Shown: one piece after another, positions 1 to 10,488 of the stretch
Position numbering within the stretch: position 1 is the stretch's first letter
How the letters are laid out: each line of letters begins with the position of its first letter
Program-made: the position numbers and the translations under genes
Notes under the pieces: model-generated
The model's database searches: none
What the model was told of the DNA's origin: nothing
What the model saw: only the letters and a program-made list of their open reading frames with translations
Assembly: GCA_014529385.2 (NCBI GenBank)
Contig: CM043953.1
Coordinates: 94,897,342-94,957,341, forward strand
From: Adiantum capillus-veneris
Taxonomy: Eukaryota; Streptophyta; Polypodiopsida; Polypodiales; Pteridaceae
Length of the DNA stretch: 60,000 nt
Direction: 5' to 3'

Positions 1-1
1 G

Positions 2-2405
2 GAATCAATTTCTGTAACAATTGTTGAACCCACATTAATCTTGAAGAGAGACCCAAAAGACATCTACACAAACAATTTCAATAAGCAATTATGTACTTTG
101 TGGGATGAAAATATTGACATTCAATTCATTTTCAATGGTCATGGAGCTGCTGCATATTGCACTTCATACATGACAAAAAATGATACTTCATCAAGCAAGG
201 AAATCAAGAACATTCTAGAAAATTGCAAGAAGACCAACCTCCCAACGCTTGAGCGCTTGAGAAAAATTGGGAGTGCCTTGATCAACACACAAGAAATGAC
301 ATCACAACAAGCTACATACATAGCGCTCTCTTTGCCTTTGCATAGTGCAAGCAGACAAATTGTTTTCATCAACGCAGACTTCAGTTCACAAAGGACATTG
401 TTATTGAAGCGTAGAGCGATGCTAGACGATTTACACCCTGAGGATGCAAACATTTTTTTCGACGACCTCGTCACAAAATACACAAAACGTCCAACAAATC
501 TAGCAAATTTATGCTTGGCTGAGTACGCTAGTGAGTTTCAACTTATCTGTGGACGTTTGCAAAAGTCCAAAAAACCACGCGTCATTAGATATGCCAACTT
601 CAGTCTTGAACAAGACGCAGAACGTCACTATCACGAGCTTTGTCTTTTGTTTCTTCCATTCATTGGTGATGAAGCCACCTTTGAATCAGAGTGCGAGTCT
701 TGGTGTCAAAGATTCAATACTAACAACACTACCATAACTGAAAACCATCAGAAATTCATGAAGCTAGACCTCCATGCCTCGAGCACATCAGAGATGAGCT
801 CATATACATCCTCCTCCCACCATCCAGAAGTTTTCAACTACGAGTTGGGTCTTGATCTTCGAGGCACTAAAACCACAACAAGATCTTTGCCATTCTTCAG
901 AAACCTTGCAATGCCAAACGAAGAGTATTACAAACTTGTTGCAACCTTGAACACAGAACAACGAGCCCTCTATGACGACATCATGATTCGAAAACGATTG
1001 CAGCCAAACCAACCCATTCACCTCTTCCTTACTGGAGGTGCGGGAACAGGGAAAACATTCACATTGAAAGCTATAGTTCAAGACTTGACTCGACACTACA
1101 ACCTAGGTATCGAGGGTGACGTTGAGCTCCCTGCGGCATTGTTGATGGCATATACAGGAAAAGCAGCATTCAATGTTGGCGGCACTACAATACACTCTGC
1201 ATTGCGATTGCCGCTTGTGACACAAACCAACGCAAACATCTCTTCAGAAAATTTAGCCGAACTCTCACAATTATACAGAAACCTAAGCTTGTTGTCTTCG
1301 ACGAGGCTTCTTTGATTGGGAACAGACTGCTACATATTATAGATACAAGACTCCGTGCAATCAAGCATAACCACATACAGCCGTTTGGTGGTTTGGATGT
1401 CTTGTTTTGTGGAGACCTTTGTCAAGCAAGCCCAGTTCGAGATCGATGGATATTTAGCAACGCACAAGATGCGATTAACTTACTTGCGCCGTCTTTTTGG
1501 CACACTCATGTGAAATGCTACGAGCTGAAGCAGATAATGCGTCAAGAAAACAAAGAATTCATTGCAATCCTTAATAGAATAAGGAAGGCCAAACACACAA
1601 ATGCAGATGTGGACTTCATTAACACCAACCACAGCAACAAGGCTTTCGATAAATTCACAACGCCGCATTTGTTTTTTACCAATAACTTGAAAAATCAACA
1701 TAACCATATGGTTTTTGAAAACCTCGATACACAAGCATACGTCATACATGCAAGAGACACCCGCCACAAAACATGCTCAAAAAGTCTCATAATACCACAC
1801 GACCCACAGGCAACTGCAAGTTTGGCTTTAGTTCTCGAGCTAAAAGTAGGCATGATTGTTGAAATCTGCGGTGGTAATTTTGACATTGGTGACAGTCTTG
1901 TAAATGGTGCAGATGGTATTCTTAAGCACGTGCAAAGCATACAAACTTCCCATATTGCATGGATTCATTTCTTTGATTCAACCACAGGGATAAAACAACG
2001 ACAACAAAATTTGCACTTTTTTGATAGCTACATCAACCCCTTGTGGACACCAATTTTTCAAACATCTAAAGAATTTCAGGTTGGAAAGAACGCCTTGAAT
2101 TCCATAACAAGAACACAACTCCCCATTCAAGCCGCAAATGCAAGAACAATCCATAGATCGCAAGGCCTAACAATGCTTGCGACTTCGCCTTTGATCCGAG
2201 GACTATCAAGACACATGGATTGATATACACAGCCCTCTCCCGCATTAAAGATCCAGCGAACCTTTACATTCTTAACCCAATAAGTCCAAGCCAAATAAAA
2301 ATCGACAACATCGTGCTCACAGAACTTGAGAGACTTGAAAAGGATGCAAAATGGGAATTCCTCCGTTTGCTTTCAACAAAACACATTACATTATTCAATC
2401 GCTAA
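2..2405 (+). pseudogene. Helentron Rep/helicase, C-terminal part, two frameshifts
   Basis: This is the PIF1-like SF1B helicase of a Helitron-type replicase, which would unwind the nicked transposon strand during rolling-circle transfer. The frame is open from base 2, so the protein begins outside the window. It starts with the end of the Rep region (CTSYMTK). Walker A GGAGTGKT lies near 1034-1057, Walker B DEAS at 1300-1311, a GD(L)CQ-type motif near 1410-1425, HRSQGLTM near 2152-2175 and motif VI YTALSR near 2224-2241. The reading frame shifts by one base between about 1265 and 1290, and again between about 2175 and 2200, so the protein lies in three open pieces. No nonsense codon occurs inside any piece. 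Either this is a young inactivated copy or the assembly has base-count errors. Confidence 0.87.
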
Positions 2406-3004
2406 ACATCGTTTCCATTCAAAAATACATTCATCAAATCAAAACAGATCCCAATTTCACAACATCTGACATTCTATGCTTTCAAGAAACAAGACAAAAG
2501 CTTGCCTCCAATCTTCTTGCTCCTGAATTCAACCACATTCACCATTGTGATACGTTTGGAATGTCAATCTACTACAAGACACACATTGCATTGCAATCCG
2601 TAAAGACAATTGCACCCGTTGGCATCAAAATTATAGAGGCCGTCCTATCCTTTACAAACAACCATGAATTGCATGTAATTTCAGTCTACAAATCGCCAAA
2701 AGCTTCCACAACTTCATTGATATGCCTTCTCAATAGTTTGGTTGACTCCTCCAAAAGCACAAGAACAAGCCTCATTGTTGGAGACTTCAATACCCACAGC
2801 GACCCAACAAATGAACACTACCAAAAACTACAAGAGCAACTCCATAAGCATGGTTATCAACAACAAATCCACGACATTACAACTGTATATAACTCAAAAC
2901 TTGATCACATTTGGCTTAAGAATCCTCCCCTGTCTTCAATCGCAGGCACAAGATTTTGTTTTTGGTCAGACCATTCTTCCACACATCTTCTACTTCCAAA
3001 ATAA
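2351..3004 (+). CDS. Helentron endonuclease/exonuclease/phosphatase (EEP) domain
   Basis: This encodes about 217 residues of APE-like EEP nuclease. Family landmarks appear in order: LCFQETR (metal-binding Glu, near 2480), GDFN (near 2780), DHIW (near 2905) and WSDHS (near 2970). In Helentrons this domain is fused to the C terminus of the helicase and is thought to help with target or donor cleavage. Here it lies in another frame and overlaps the helicase end by about 55 bases. It is therefore probably the continuation of the same polyprotein after a third single-base shift near 2380-2405, and the ATG at 2351 is probably not a native start. LINE endonucleases share the fold, but the adjacent Helitron helicase argues against a LINE. 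Confidence 0.82.
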   Translation: MGIPPFAFNKTHYIIQSLNIVSIQKYIHQIKTDPNFTTSDILCFQETRQKLASNLLAPEFNHIHHCDTFGMSIYYKTHIALQSVKTIAPVGIKIIEAVLSFTNNHELHVISVYKSPKASTTSLICLLNSLVDSSKSTRTSLIVGDFNTHSDPTNEHYQKLQEQLHKHGYQQQIHDITTVYNSKLDHIWLKNPPLSSIAGTRFCFWSDHSSTHLLLPK

Positions 3005-4941
3005 TTCCCCCCCCTCCCCCTAGCCTCGGCCCTACACCTCTCCCACCCTCGCCACCCTCCCTCTCTCCCCAAACTAAACAACACCCCCTCAAAATACCCA
3101 TTCAAAAAACCTGTCTAGATTTCTTTTGGTGCTTCATTCTTCCCATAAAACACATGCCTATTGTACTCACAACTTGCATATCTATCAACCAGGTTTCTTC
3201 TTTGAGCACTGCTCCCATTTGTGACACACATTCCTCTTCCCTCTTCCTTTTTATTTTAAAGTGGCAGGCCTCGTGATTTTGTCACTTGTTAATTTAAAGC
3301 TATGGTATAACTTACAATCTCAAAGCTCTATCAAACCCTTTCAATTTAAAGCCTTCTGGAATAACTAATAAGTTCACAAAGACCTTTGCTTTTTCCCTTA
3401 AGGCTATAAGCCATGGAATTTAAACCCTTTTCCCACATACAAGGGAAACTTCTCTTGGTCGGTGATTTTGAGAAGTCCCACCAAAAACTTCTCAAGCTCG
3501 ACAAAACCTCAAATTCCACGTTTTTTTTAAAAAAAAAAAGAAAAAAGAAAAAAAAAGAAACTATTTAGGCAAACATACCATGCCACAACAAAGCCTCTCC
3601 CATCACTTGACGACACGACTTACTCTTGATGTTTTGAGGAAGAGTATCTCTATGCATCAAAGACCTTCCAACTGAAGGAAGAAGTAAGCAGCCGCTCTTT
3701 TACAAAGGAACATGGCGAGCCGGCCGCGACCACAACTCAATGAGATGGTATCTCTCTTTCCACGTAATGGCCAGACAACCCACACCAATAAGTTCTCTCT
3801 GATAAGCATTTCTTCCTTTACTTTTGAATTTATATCATTATTATAATGTCCATTACTTTTTTTTCATATTTATTGCGAAGACTTTTCAATAGCGACTTAC
3901 TAAGTTTTAATCAGAGCAAAAAGTGCTTGTTTTGATATAATTTTTGTATCTTGAGTCTTATTTGAACATGGCCACCAAGTTGACAAGTCAGTAGGAAATT
4001 GGTTTGCGAATGGAACTTAGAGTCAAACGATGATGTCATAGTCATGTCGGGCCAATGATCACCTCAATACGAGTCTACATATCAAATAAATTGATAAGTA
4101 TCTATTCTAACTTTGATTTTTTTTTCAAAGACCTACTTTGAATTTTTCAAGGGTTATCAATTTATAGTTTTTACGTCAAAAATCTAAGCATCTTCTTACC
4201 ATTGTCCGTACCATTTCTCTCCCTACACCCTTGGAAACTATCCACTCTATAAGTCGCCAGATTGGATTTGTTTTGGTCATATGACATGCCGAGTTTGTGT
4301 TTCTGAATATGATTGTTCACTTTTTTGTAGCTAAGCATTGATGATTCCACGTTACTGATGAAGGCACAAAAGCCACTTTTAGTTTTAATGTTGACAGACC
4401 CCAAAAGCACTCTCTCTCCAGTGAAGACGAGTCAAGCATTCTAAACTTCCAAACAAATAAACTCAAGATAAGTATCTGCTTTGCAATCATTTACACTCTT
4501 ATCAAAAACCCAAATGACAAGTTATTGACGTGTGACAAATTTACATCACTGAATTATTTACTACTTATGTGCTAACATCATTTGAAGATAGAAACATGTC
4601 TGTATAACAAATACGCCAATTTCTTCATAATAGCATTTACTTATTTGATAGAAAAGTGAAGTTTACAAGTTGCTATGGTATTGCATATCTTGTAGCTTTG
4701 GGCTTATTGGCCCTAGCAGGTACTAAATTCTTGGTAAAGTTTTCTTTTCAGATAATCACACTTGTGGCCACCTTCTGTGCCACCTTCTATGGTTGTAATG
4801 CAGGATATGCTAGGCATGAGGACTCTTAAGATCTTGTGCATTCTGCATGTCCTTAGCTCATGCTTTAATACTCACTATATTTTCGGTCATGGTCTTTATT
4901 TAAACAAGAAGCCTAACCTTGTAATGTATTTTACTAGTTAA
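3005..4941. other. No gene recognised; C-rich and A-rich tracts
   Basis: A C-rich stretch directly follows the Helentron nuclease stop (about 3006-3070), and an A-rich tract lies at about 3520-3560. The rest is AT-rich and without recognisable domains on either strand. The unseen 3' end of the Helentron and the degraded upstream part of the chromovirus should lie here. Confidence 0.5.
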
Positions 4942-5244
4942 TTACCTTCACACAGGCACATTCACAATGCATTTCACATTAGTCTTTTACGACCATTCAG
5001 AGGACCCCTACCTACACACCACATTTACGAAGACCCACCTTCACTTGTAGACCAAGAAGAGCAACTCATCCCTGACAAAATAGTTGACCATGAGACCACC
5101 ACTACATGCACTAGAATGGTTTATAACCGTTACCTTTTGACTTTCAAGGGCCACCCTAGAGAGGATGCCAAATGGATGCCTGAAAAGTTTTTTCGTAACT
5201 TTCCCAACCTTCTCCACACTTTTCATCACTCGCGGTCCAGTTGA
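4942..5244 (+). pseudogene. Chromovirus integrase C terminus with chromodomain
   Basis: One open frame encodes the tail of a Ty3/gypsy chromovirus polyprotein. It has the integrase C-terminal motif (HIHNAFHISLLRPF) followed by a chromodomain-like stretch (KIVDHE, YLLTFKG, AKWMPEKFFRNFPNLL) and a TGA stop at 5242-5244. Chromodomains direct integration toward modified histones. Upstream pol is missing or unrecognisable and an in-frame stop lies just before 4942, so this is a 3' remnant. A purine tract and LTR start follow at 5274-5293, as expected for the end of a chromovirus. Confidence 0.8.
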
Positions 5245-5292
5245 TTTCTCTATTGAGCAACTGAGGACAGTTGCTATCCCTGGTGGGAGGGA

Positions 5293-5959
5293 TGTTACGA
5301 GACTGGGCACCCTCCTGTTGTAGTGGTTAACTGCAATTGGGATAGCTGGGCGTAATGGTTAATTATGTGTTGTCTATTTATTTTACTAATTGAGTTGATG
5401 ATGATTTTGTAGAGTGGAATGCGGGGAGTTGATGAAGAGGCGACGGCAATTATTCTTGGCCATTTTATAGTTTCACAGTATCTTAGAATCTCATTTCAAT
5501 AAGCCACTATGGCTCTGTAAATATTTGTAGTGGGAACTCCCCTTATGGGTCATGCAAGAACTAATGAGCTTCACTCATTTACAAAAGTGAAGTGGTTGTA
5601 AAAGAGGGGCCTCAATTTTTGGCACCTCAAACTCAAAAATAATATATTAAATACCAACTCCACAAGAGAGGTGCCGTGGAGTTTGGGGCTAGATTTAGGC
5701 CTTTCTCTTGCAAATTCTCTTCTCTACTCTCTTAAGCTATGGTTATTTTGCTGTGTACTCTCTAATCTAGTCTCCATCTCTTACACCTCCTTACAAGCAT
5801 GTCTATGTCAATTCTATGTTTACTGTGTGTGTGTGTGTCATAGTCTAGGTGAGTGTGTGTGCTTGGAAATTGGAAGAAGAGGTGGACAGGTTGATGGTGA
5901 TTGCTTGGAAGCTTGTGTTGAATAGTTTAAGCGGTCGATCTCCCTCTCTTCTCCCAACA
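5293..5959 (+). repeat. Chromovirus 3' LTR (with polypurine tract)
   Basis: The LTR begins TGTTACGAG immediately after the purine-rich tract GGTGGGAGGGA (ending at 5292). It probably ends ...CCCAACA at 5959, giving about 667 bp; the right end is inferred from the CA terminus only. It carries a short GT run near 5824-5838. Its first 300 bp are repeated in inverted orientation at 5980-6275. Confidence 0.6.
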
Positions 5960-6275
5960 GTGTTGTGGCACCTCAAACTCAACCACTTCACTTTTGTAAA
6001 TGAGTGAAGCTCATTAGTTCTTGCATGACCCATAAGGGGAGTTCCCACTACAAATATTTACAGAGCCATAGTGGCTTATTGAAATGAGATTCTAAGATAC
6101 TGTGCAACTATAAAATGGCCAAGAATAATTGCCGTCGCCTCTTCATCAACTCCCCGCATTCCACTCTACAAAATCATCATCAACTCAATTAGTAAAATAA
6201 ATAGACGGCACATAATTAACCATTACGCCCAACTATCCCAATTGCAGTTAACCACTACAACAGGAGGGTGCCCAG
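5303..6275. repeat. Inverted repeat of chromovirus LTR (296-bp arms)
   Basis: Arm 5303-5598 is the reverse complement of 5980-6275 with four mismatches that I could count (about 98.6% identity). The arms are separated by 381 bp, so a transcript could form a long hairpin. The right arm stops abruptly at 6275, where the copia integrase begins, so it looks like a second LTR fragment inserted or rearranged in inverse orientation. Confidence 0.85.
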
Positions 6276-8198
6276 CATGGCAGCTTCCACAAGGGTGTGA
6301 TTTTTCCTTTCGGCAACCCCGTTTTGTTGCGGCGTATAGACAACTATGAATTGTTGCAGTATACCAAGCTCTCGACAATACTAGGAATAAGCATTGGAGA
6401 GGTACTCCCCCCATTATCAGACCTGAGAACCTTGATTTTCTTATCAAACTGGTTTTGGACAAGTGCATTGTAGATTTTGAAGTATGGGAGGACTTCTGAC
6501 TTCTTTTTCAGAAAATAAACATATGTGTATCGGGAGTAATCGTCAATGAAGGTCAAGAAGCATTTGGATCCCGTGATAAACATCGTTTCCATAGGACCAC
6601 ACAGATCTGAATGTATCACTTGAAGAGGGCTAGAGGTTCAAGATTGAGAATAGTGGAACCTTTTATGTTGTGCTTTACCCAAAGACACCCTTCACAGATA
6701 TCAAGGTTTGTCCACTTTCTGGGAAGCCCAATCCCCATGTCTAAATCAATCATGAATCATAGAGTCTTGATGCTAGGATGGCCTAGCTTGTAATGCCATT
6801 TTAGAGTGGTGAGATGACCAGTTGATTGAGCTGCACTTAAGGCCTATGATAGAGTATGTGTTTGTTGAGGGGTATTGACCGAGACACCCAAAGGATATAT
6901 GTAGCCATTTTGAGGGCATTCAATTCGCTCTCGGGTTCCATTGTGTAGCTGGTAGTGAATTGTGCAATGTCCTTTGCGAAACTCAATGATTGAACCCTGA
7001 GACATGGTCTCTGAGACTGAGAGGAGATTCTGAGCAAGTCTTAGGAGATGATAAATGTTATCAATCGTAGTTGTGCTGCCACTCGAGAGTGTCACCTTGA
7101 TTGAACCAACACCATGTGCATAGAGAGTGCTATCATCACCAAGATGCACACAGACTCCACACAGATCTGATGCTTTAGTGGCTTGTAGTTGATTAGCCAA
7201 TCTCACTGAAAGGTCATGTGACGTGTGGCCCCTGTATCTAGATACCACACATCTTTGTCTGATTGAAACTGAGAGGATACCATGGCTACAAATGCCTGGA
7301 ATGTTGCAGCCGGGTATGTGTTGGTGTCATCCTTAGCTACTGTGTTAGTTGTATTGTCTTGAGGACGTCCTCTTCTCCTGTCTTGGGCACAATCGTGCTC
7401 AACATGTCCTCGTCAATTACAAAAGTGACAGGTAACCTCCGGGTTGTAAGGGGAAGGTATTTCGATATCTTGAGAATTTCCTGGTCAGGATCGAGACATG
7501 AACTGAGACATGAACTGATTTAGTTTGAAGAAGCGTTTGCCCTTGAATTGGGTTGAGGCAAAGTCTCCCTGCGACACAGGGGTAAGAGAAATTTTGGGTA
7601 CTAAAGGGGAGACCGCAGCTTGACTCATAGATTCCTCTTGCAATATGCGTCCATACAAGTCAGTAACAGAAAGATTTGCTATTGCCGACTGAGTAGAGAT
7701 GAATGAGCGCCAAGAATCAGGCAAGGCGGCGAGCAGCAGGGTACCTTGCTGATTTGCATCAAGGGTAAAGCCTGAGATAATTCAGTTATCTAATAGGAAC
7801 CTCCAAGCTTGGAGGAAGGTCTTGGCATTGTCCCCTTCATTCATGGTGAAATTGGTTAACTTCTTCAAGGCAGTAACTTGAGTTACCCTATCTGTGGGTT
7901 TGTAGGTCTGCTCAAGAAAGCACCAAATGGAGTATGGAGAGTTAGATTCCCTTACCAATAAGGCATGTATATCTTGCAAATGGAAGAGGAGTTCCGTTTG
8001 AGCAAGCAGATCATTCGCAATCCATGCTGATTCAGTCAGATCGCCTGAGGCAGGTCGCGGGCTCTTACCATTCACGACTTTCCATAAAGCCTCTGATGAG
8101 TGCTTGAATAGAAGTTGCATCCTACGCGCCCATACTGTGTAATTATCACCTGTGAGTTTGTCCACTTTGTAGGAGCAAATGTTCGCTGGTTGGGTCAT
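6276..8198 (-). pseudogene. Ty1/copia gag-protease-integrase remnant
   Basis: Read on the minus strand from ATG 8198: a UBN2-type gag (YTVWARRMQLLF; about 8198-7500), a CCHC zinc knuckle (CHFCN-stop-RGHVEHDC, about 7385-7432), a protease motif WYLDTGA (about 7220-7240), a pre-integrase region (CPQNGYIYPLG, about 6890), then the integrase core with HSDLCGPM, FIDDYSRYTYVYF, LRSDNGG and NGVAERKNH (about 6300-6620). Several stops and frameshifts break it, including TGA codons that probably arose from CGA. It is cut at 6276 by the inverted LTR fragment, so RT and RNase H are missing. Its primer-binding site and LTR lie to its right. Confidence 0.85.
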
Positions 8199-8277
8199 TA
8201 GATCTATCTGGAGTCACCAATGGCCAAGCAAGCAGGAACGCATAGGCAAGGAGATGCACATGAGCAATTTCTATACT

Positions 8278-8520
8278 CGTGATACCATGTAGATAGTGCA
8301 AGTGTACACACACCATAAAACATAAAGACTTGAATAGAGTCCACAGAGATGAAGTTGTTATGTTTGAGGCCCGAATGGGCGTTTATGTTTACAGAGGTTC
8401 GTGCTGATTTGATTCACGACCATTCATGTGTTTCACTTTAGTTTTCCTAAAGTCCTAAGATTATTTATATTTACAAATGTTGACTTTTGTCAACCTTTGA
8501 ACACGGACTATAGGTAATGA
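8278..8520 (-). repeat. Copia 5' LTR end and primer-binding site
   Basis: On the minus strand the primer-binding site TGGTATCACG (plus-strand 8278-8287) matches the tRNA-iMet type. It directly follows an LTR ending ...CTATCTACA. The LTR therefore starts at 8288 on the plus strand and runs right; its far end, put here near 8520, is uncertain. Confidence 0.5.
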
Positions 8521-8573
8521 TGTGTAGGAGGGTGAGAACCTTCACTGCTTTCTAGGATTCTTCTTGGTGGACC

Positions 8574-8611
8574 AGGTTTGTTCTTCAGCGCAAGGTTTGT
8601 TCTTCAGCGCA
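8574..8611. repeat. Perfect tandem duplication, 19-bp unit
   Basis: Two identical copies of AGGTTTGTTCTTCAGCGCA lie head to tail. A third partial TTCAGCG lies at 8641. Nothing suggests a function. Confidence 0.8.
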
Positions 8612-8700
8612 AGAATGCAAGAAGTATCCAAGGTTAGCTTTTCAGCGTGAGAAGTGTGCTCGTTGTGTTGGCAAGCATGAGGTATGTGGGTGCTCAACCT

Positions 8701-9143
8701 CGGGACTAAGTGGCACGAACATGGGAGGGTGGGATCTACGATGGGAGCATTATGAGCCGTAGATCTGGAATGTGGGTATCCTAGATTACTTTTGTAATCT
8801 AGGATAGAAAGTAATTTTGGGTACCCGCATTTCAAAAGTAATCTAGGATACCCCATTTTGTGGGCGTGGGGTTTGAACCCGTGATTTCACCCATGAGAGG
8901 CATATGCCCTAACCACTTCGTCATGCGCGCATTCTGAAACGTGGGGGCCCTAATTTACTTAAAACATGTATGCAAAGTGACGGGCGCCGAAAGTAATCTA
9001 GGGTACCCTATATTACTTTTTATTACAAAAAGTAAAGTAATCTAGGGTACCCTAAATTACTTTCGGTGCCACCACTGAGATCTACGACCCACAATGTCCC
9101 CACCATAGATCCGACCCTCCCATGCCCGTGCCACTTAGTCCTG
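8701..9143. mobile_element. Foldback/MITE-like element with tRNA-like core
   Basis: Arms 8701-8766 and 9078-9143 are inverted repeats of 66 bp with roughly 80-85% identity. They flank about 310 bp that also contains shorter inverted and repeated GTAATCTAGG(A/G)TACCC blocks near 8777-8852 and 8993-9050. No ORF is present. The structure fits a non-autonomous foldback DNA element; I found no clear target-site duplication. Confidence 0.55.
8861..8930 (-). ncRNA. tRNA-like sequence (SINE-type pol III promoter)
   Basis: On the minus strand an A-box match (TGACGAAGTGG) and a B-box match (GGTTCAAACCC) are spaced as in a tRNA. A CAT triplet sits in the anticodon position, and the ends GCGCATG and CACGCCC pair at about five of seven positions. 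The T-stem pairs poorly. It is therefore a tRNA-derived relic or SINE head rather than a working tRNA gene. Confidence 0.5.
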
Positions 9144-9310
9144 AGGGGTGCTCAGTGAGTGCAAGACCGGGTGGGTGGTTTGTTTTTTTACGAGTGTGAG
9201 GGTGTGGGGGTGCTTGGTGAGTGTGAGAGCGAGCTTGTGGTTGATGGGTGTTGAACTTCGATAGGGTGTGCAGAGGTGTGTGAATCTACAGGAGGAGATG
9301 GGGTGTGATG

Positions 9311-10483
9311 TGTAATGGAATTTGCCTATTCAATTTGAGAGTAGCGGAATTTAATGAGAGTACTTTCAAGAAATGATTTTGTGAGCATAGCGGGTTGACA
9401 TAATTGAAGATAGCAACATAATCATAGCAATTAGTTAACTTGGCATAGACAATACTTTTGCAAGAGAGACAATTTAGAGAACATGACAACAGTTGAGGAC
9501 TGGATTTATGTGGAGCCGGTCCCCCCTCCAATAGGCATTTGTATTATGATTTCTCCCATAAAGAGAGACTTGTTACAATACATTCTTTGTGTTCCTTGTG
9601 ACCTAGGTGAAGCAATGAAGATGGAAAGCTTCATGCATCACCATCATAGCATAACCTAAACTTGAAGAAAGCTTTAACTATACCAAGCCTCAGTCCCAAG
9701 ACCTCAAACACCTTCGAAGGTGGAGAGAGCTAGCAGGGAATGAGGGTAGGGAAGAGGAAGAAGAAACATTTCATACGAGAAAGAGCTAGTTCCTCACTTA
9801 TCATAACTCTTGTGCTAGCATACATAATAGCATAGTAATGAAGAAGAAATAGATGGCAAGCTCAAGCATTGAAGCATGGCTCTTGGAGGGATTTGCACTC
9901 CATAGCCAAGAGTGTTGGTGTAGGCTCTCAACCTCTACTTGCTTGGAGAAGGAGAGGGAGTTCTTGCACTTTGCATAGTACACAATGAGAGTGTGTGTGG
10001 GTGAGTATACCCCCTAAGCACCCCCCTAGCTTGCTTGGGTCGACCCCCCCTTGTAGCTCATGCTTGAAGCTCATTGGACCCCTCCAGGTCTAGCCAATCA
10101 CAAGCAGGAGCCATTACAAGCAACATGGGTAGCCTTGGGACAAGTGTCCCCCTTTCCCCTTTGAGAGAGAGGACTTGATAAATGCAAAATCAATTAATTA
10201 AATATCCTAAATTATCATTGGACCCCTTGGGTGGCCAACCAATAGGCTTCAGGCACACCATGAGGGCAACATGAGGAGGAACTTGACAAGTGTCCTTGAT
10301 GCCTCTTCAAGCTGGGGCTTCCCTTGTGAGATATTGGCCCCTTTGCTATTGGCCCCTTGTTGAGATAGATCTATAAGCACATATCTATATCTTAACACTT
10401 GTTCCCGTTTATTCTCCCACATTAAGTGATCAATTTAATATGAGAAAATCATTTGGGTTGGTTAGATATTAGATTTTATGACA
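9311..10483. repeat. Solo LTR, family R (copy 1), TSD TGATG
   Basis: The element begins TGTAATGG and ends TTTATGACA. It is flanked by the perfect 5-bp duplication TGATG (9306-9310 and 10484-10488). It has TG...CA ends, no ORF and no internal region, which fits a solo LTR left by LTR-LTR recombination. The same sequence in reverse complement, more diverged, forms R copy 2 (47641-49225). Shared blocks include the GTTGAGGAC(T/C)GG and GAGAAAATCATTT regions. Confidence 0.72.
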
Positions 10484-10488
10484 TGATG

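Larger units (their letters stand above)
1..3004 (+). mobile_element. Helentron (Helitron2-type) 3' portion
   Basis: This rolling-circle transposon is cut by the left edge of the window. A replicative helicase is followed by an apurinic-type endonuclease domain on the same strand, which is the Helentron/Helitron2 arrangement; canonical Helitrons lack the nuclease. The nickase part (HUH/Rep) lies mostly outside the window. I could not place a 3' terminus: no convincing CTRR end with a hairpin is visible after the nuclease stop, where a C-rich tract follows. The three reading-frame breaks are single-base events and none of the open segments carries an internal stop. Confidence 0.85.

Noticed and set aside
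3006-3070. C-rich tract as the Helentron 3' terminus
   Set aside because: No CTRR end, hairpin or matching terminal repeat could be identified.
8861-8930. Functional tRNA gene (CAT anticodon)
   Set aside because: T-stem and acceptor pairing are poor and it lies inside inverted repeats, so it is better read as a tRNA-derived repeat.
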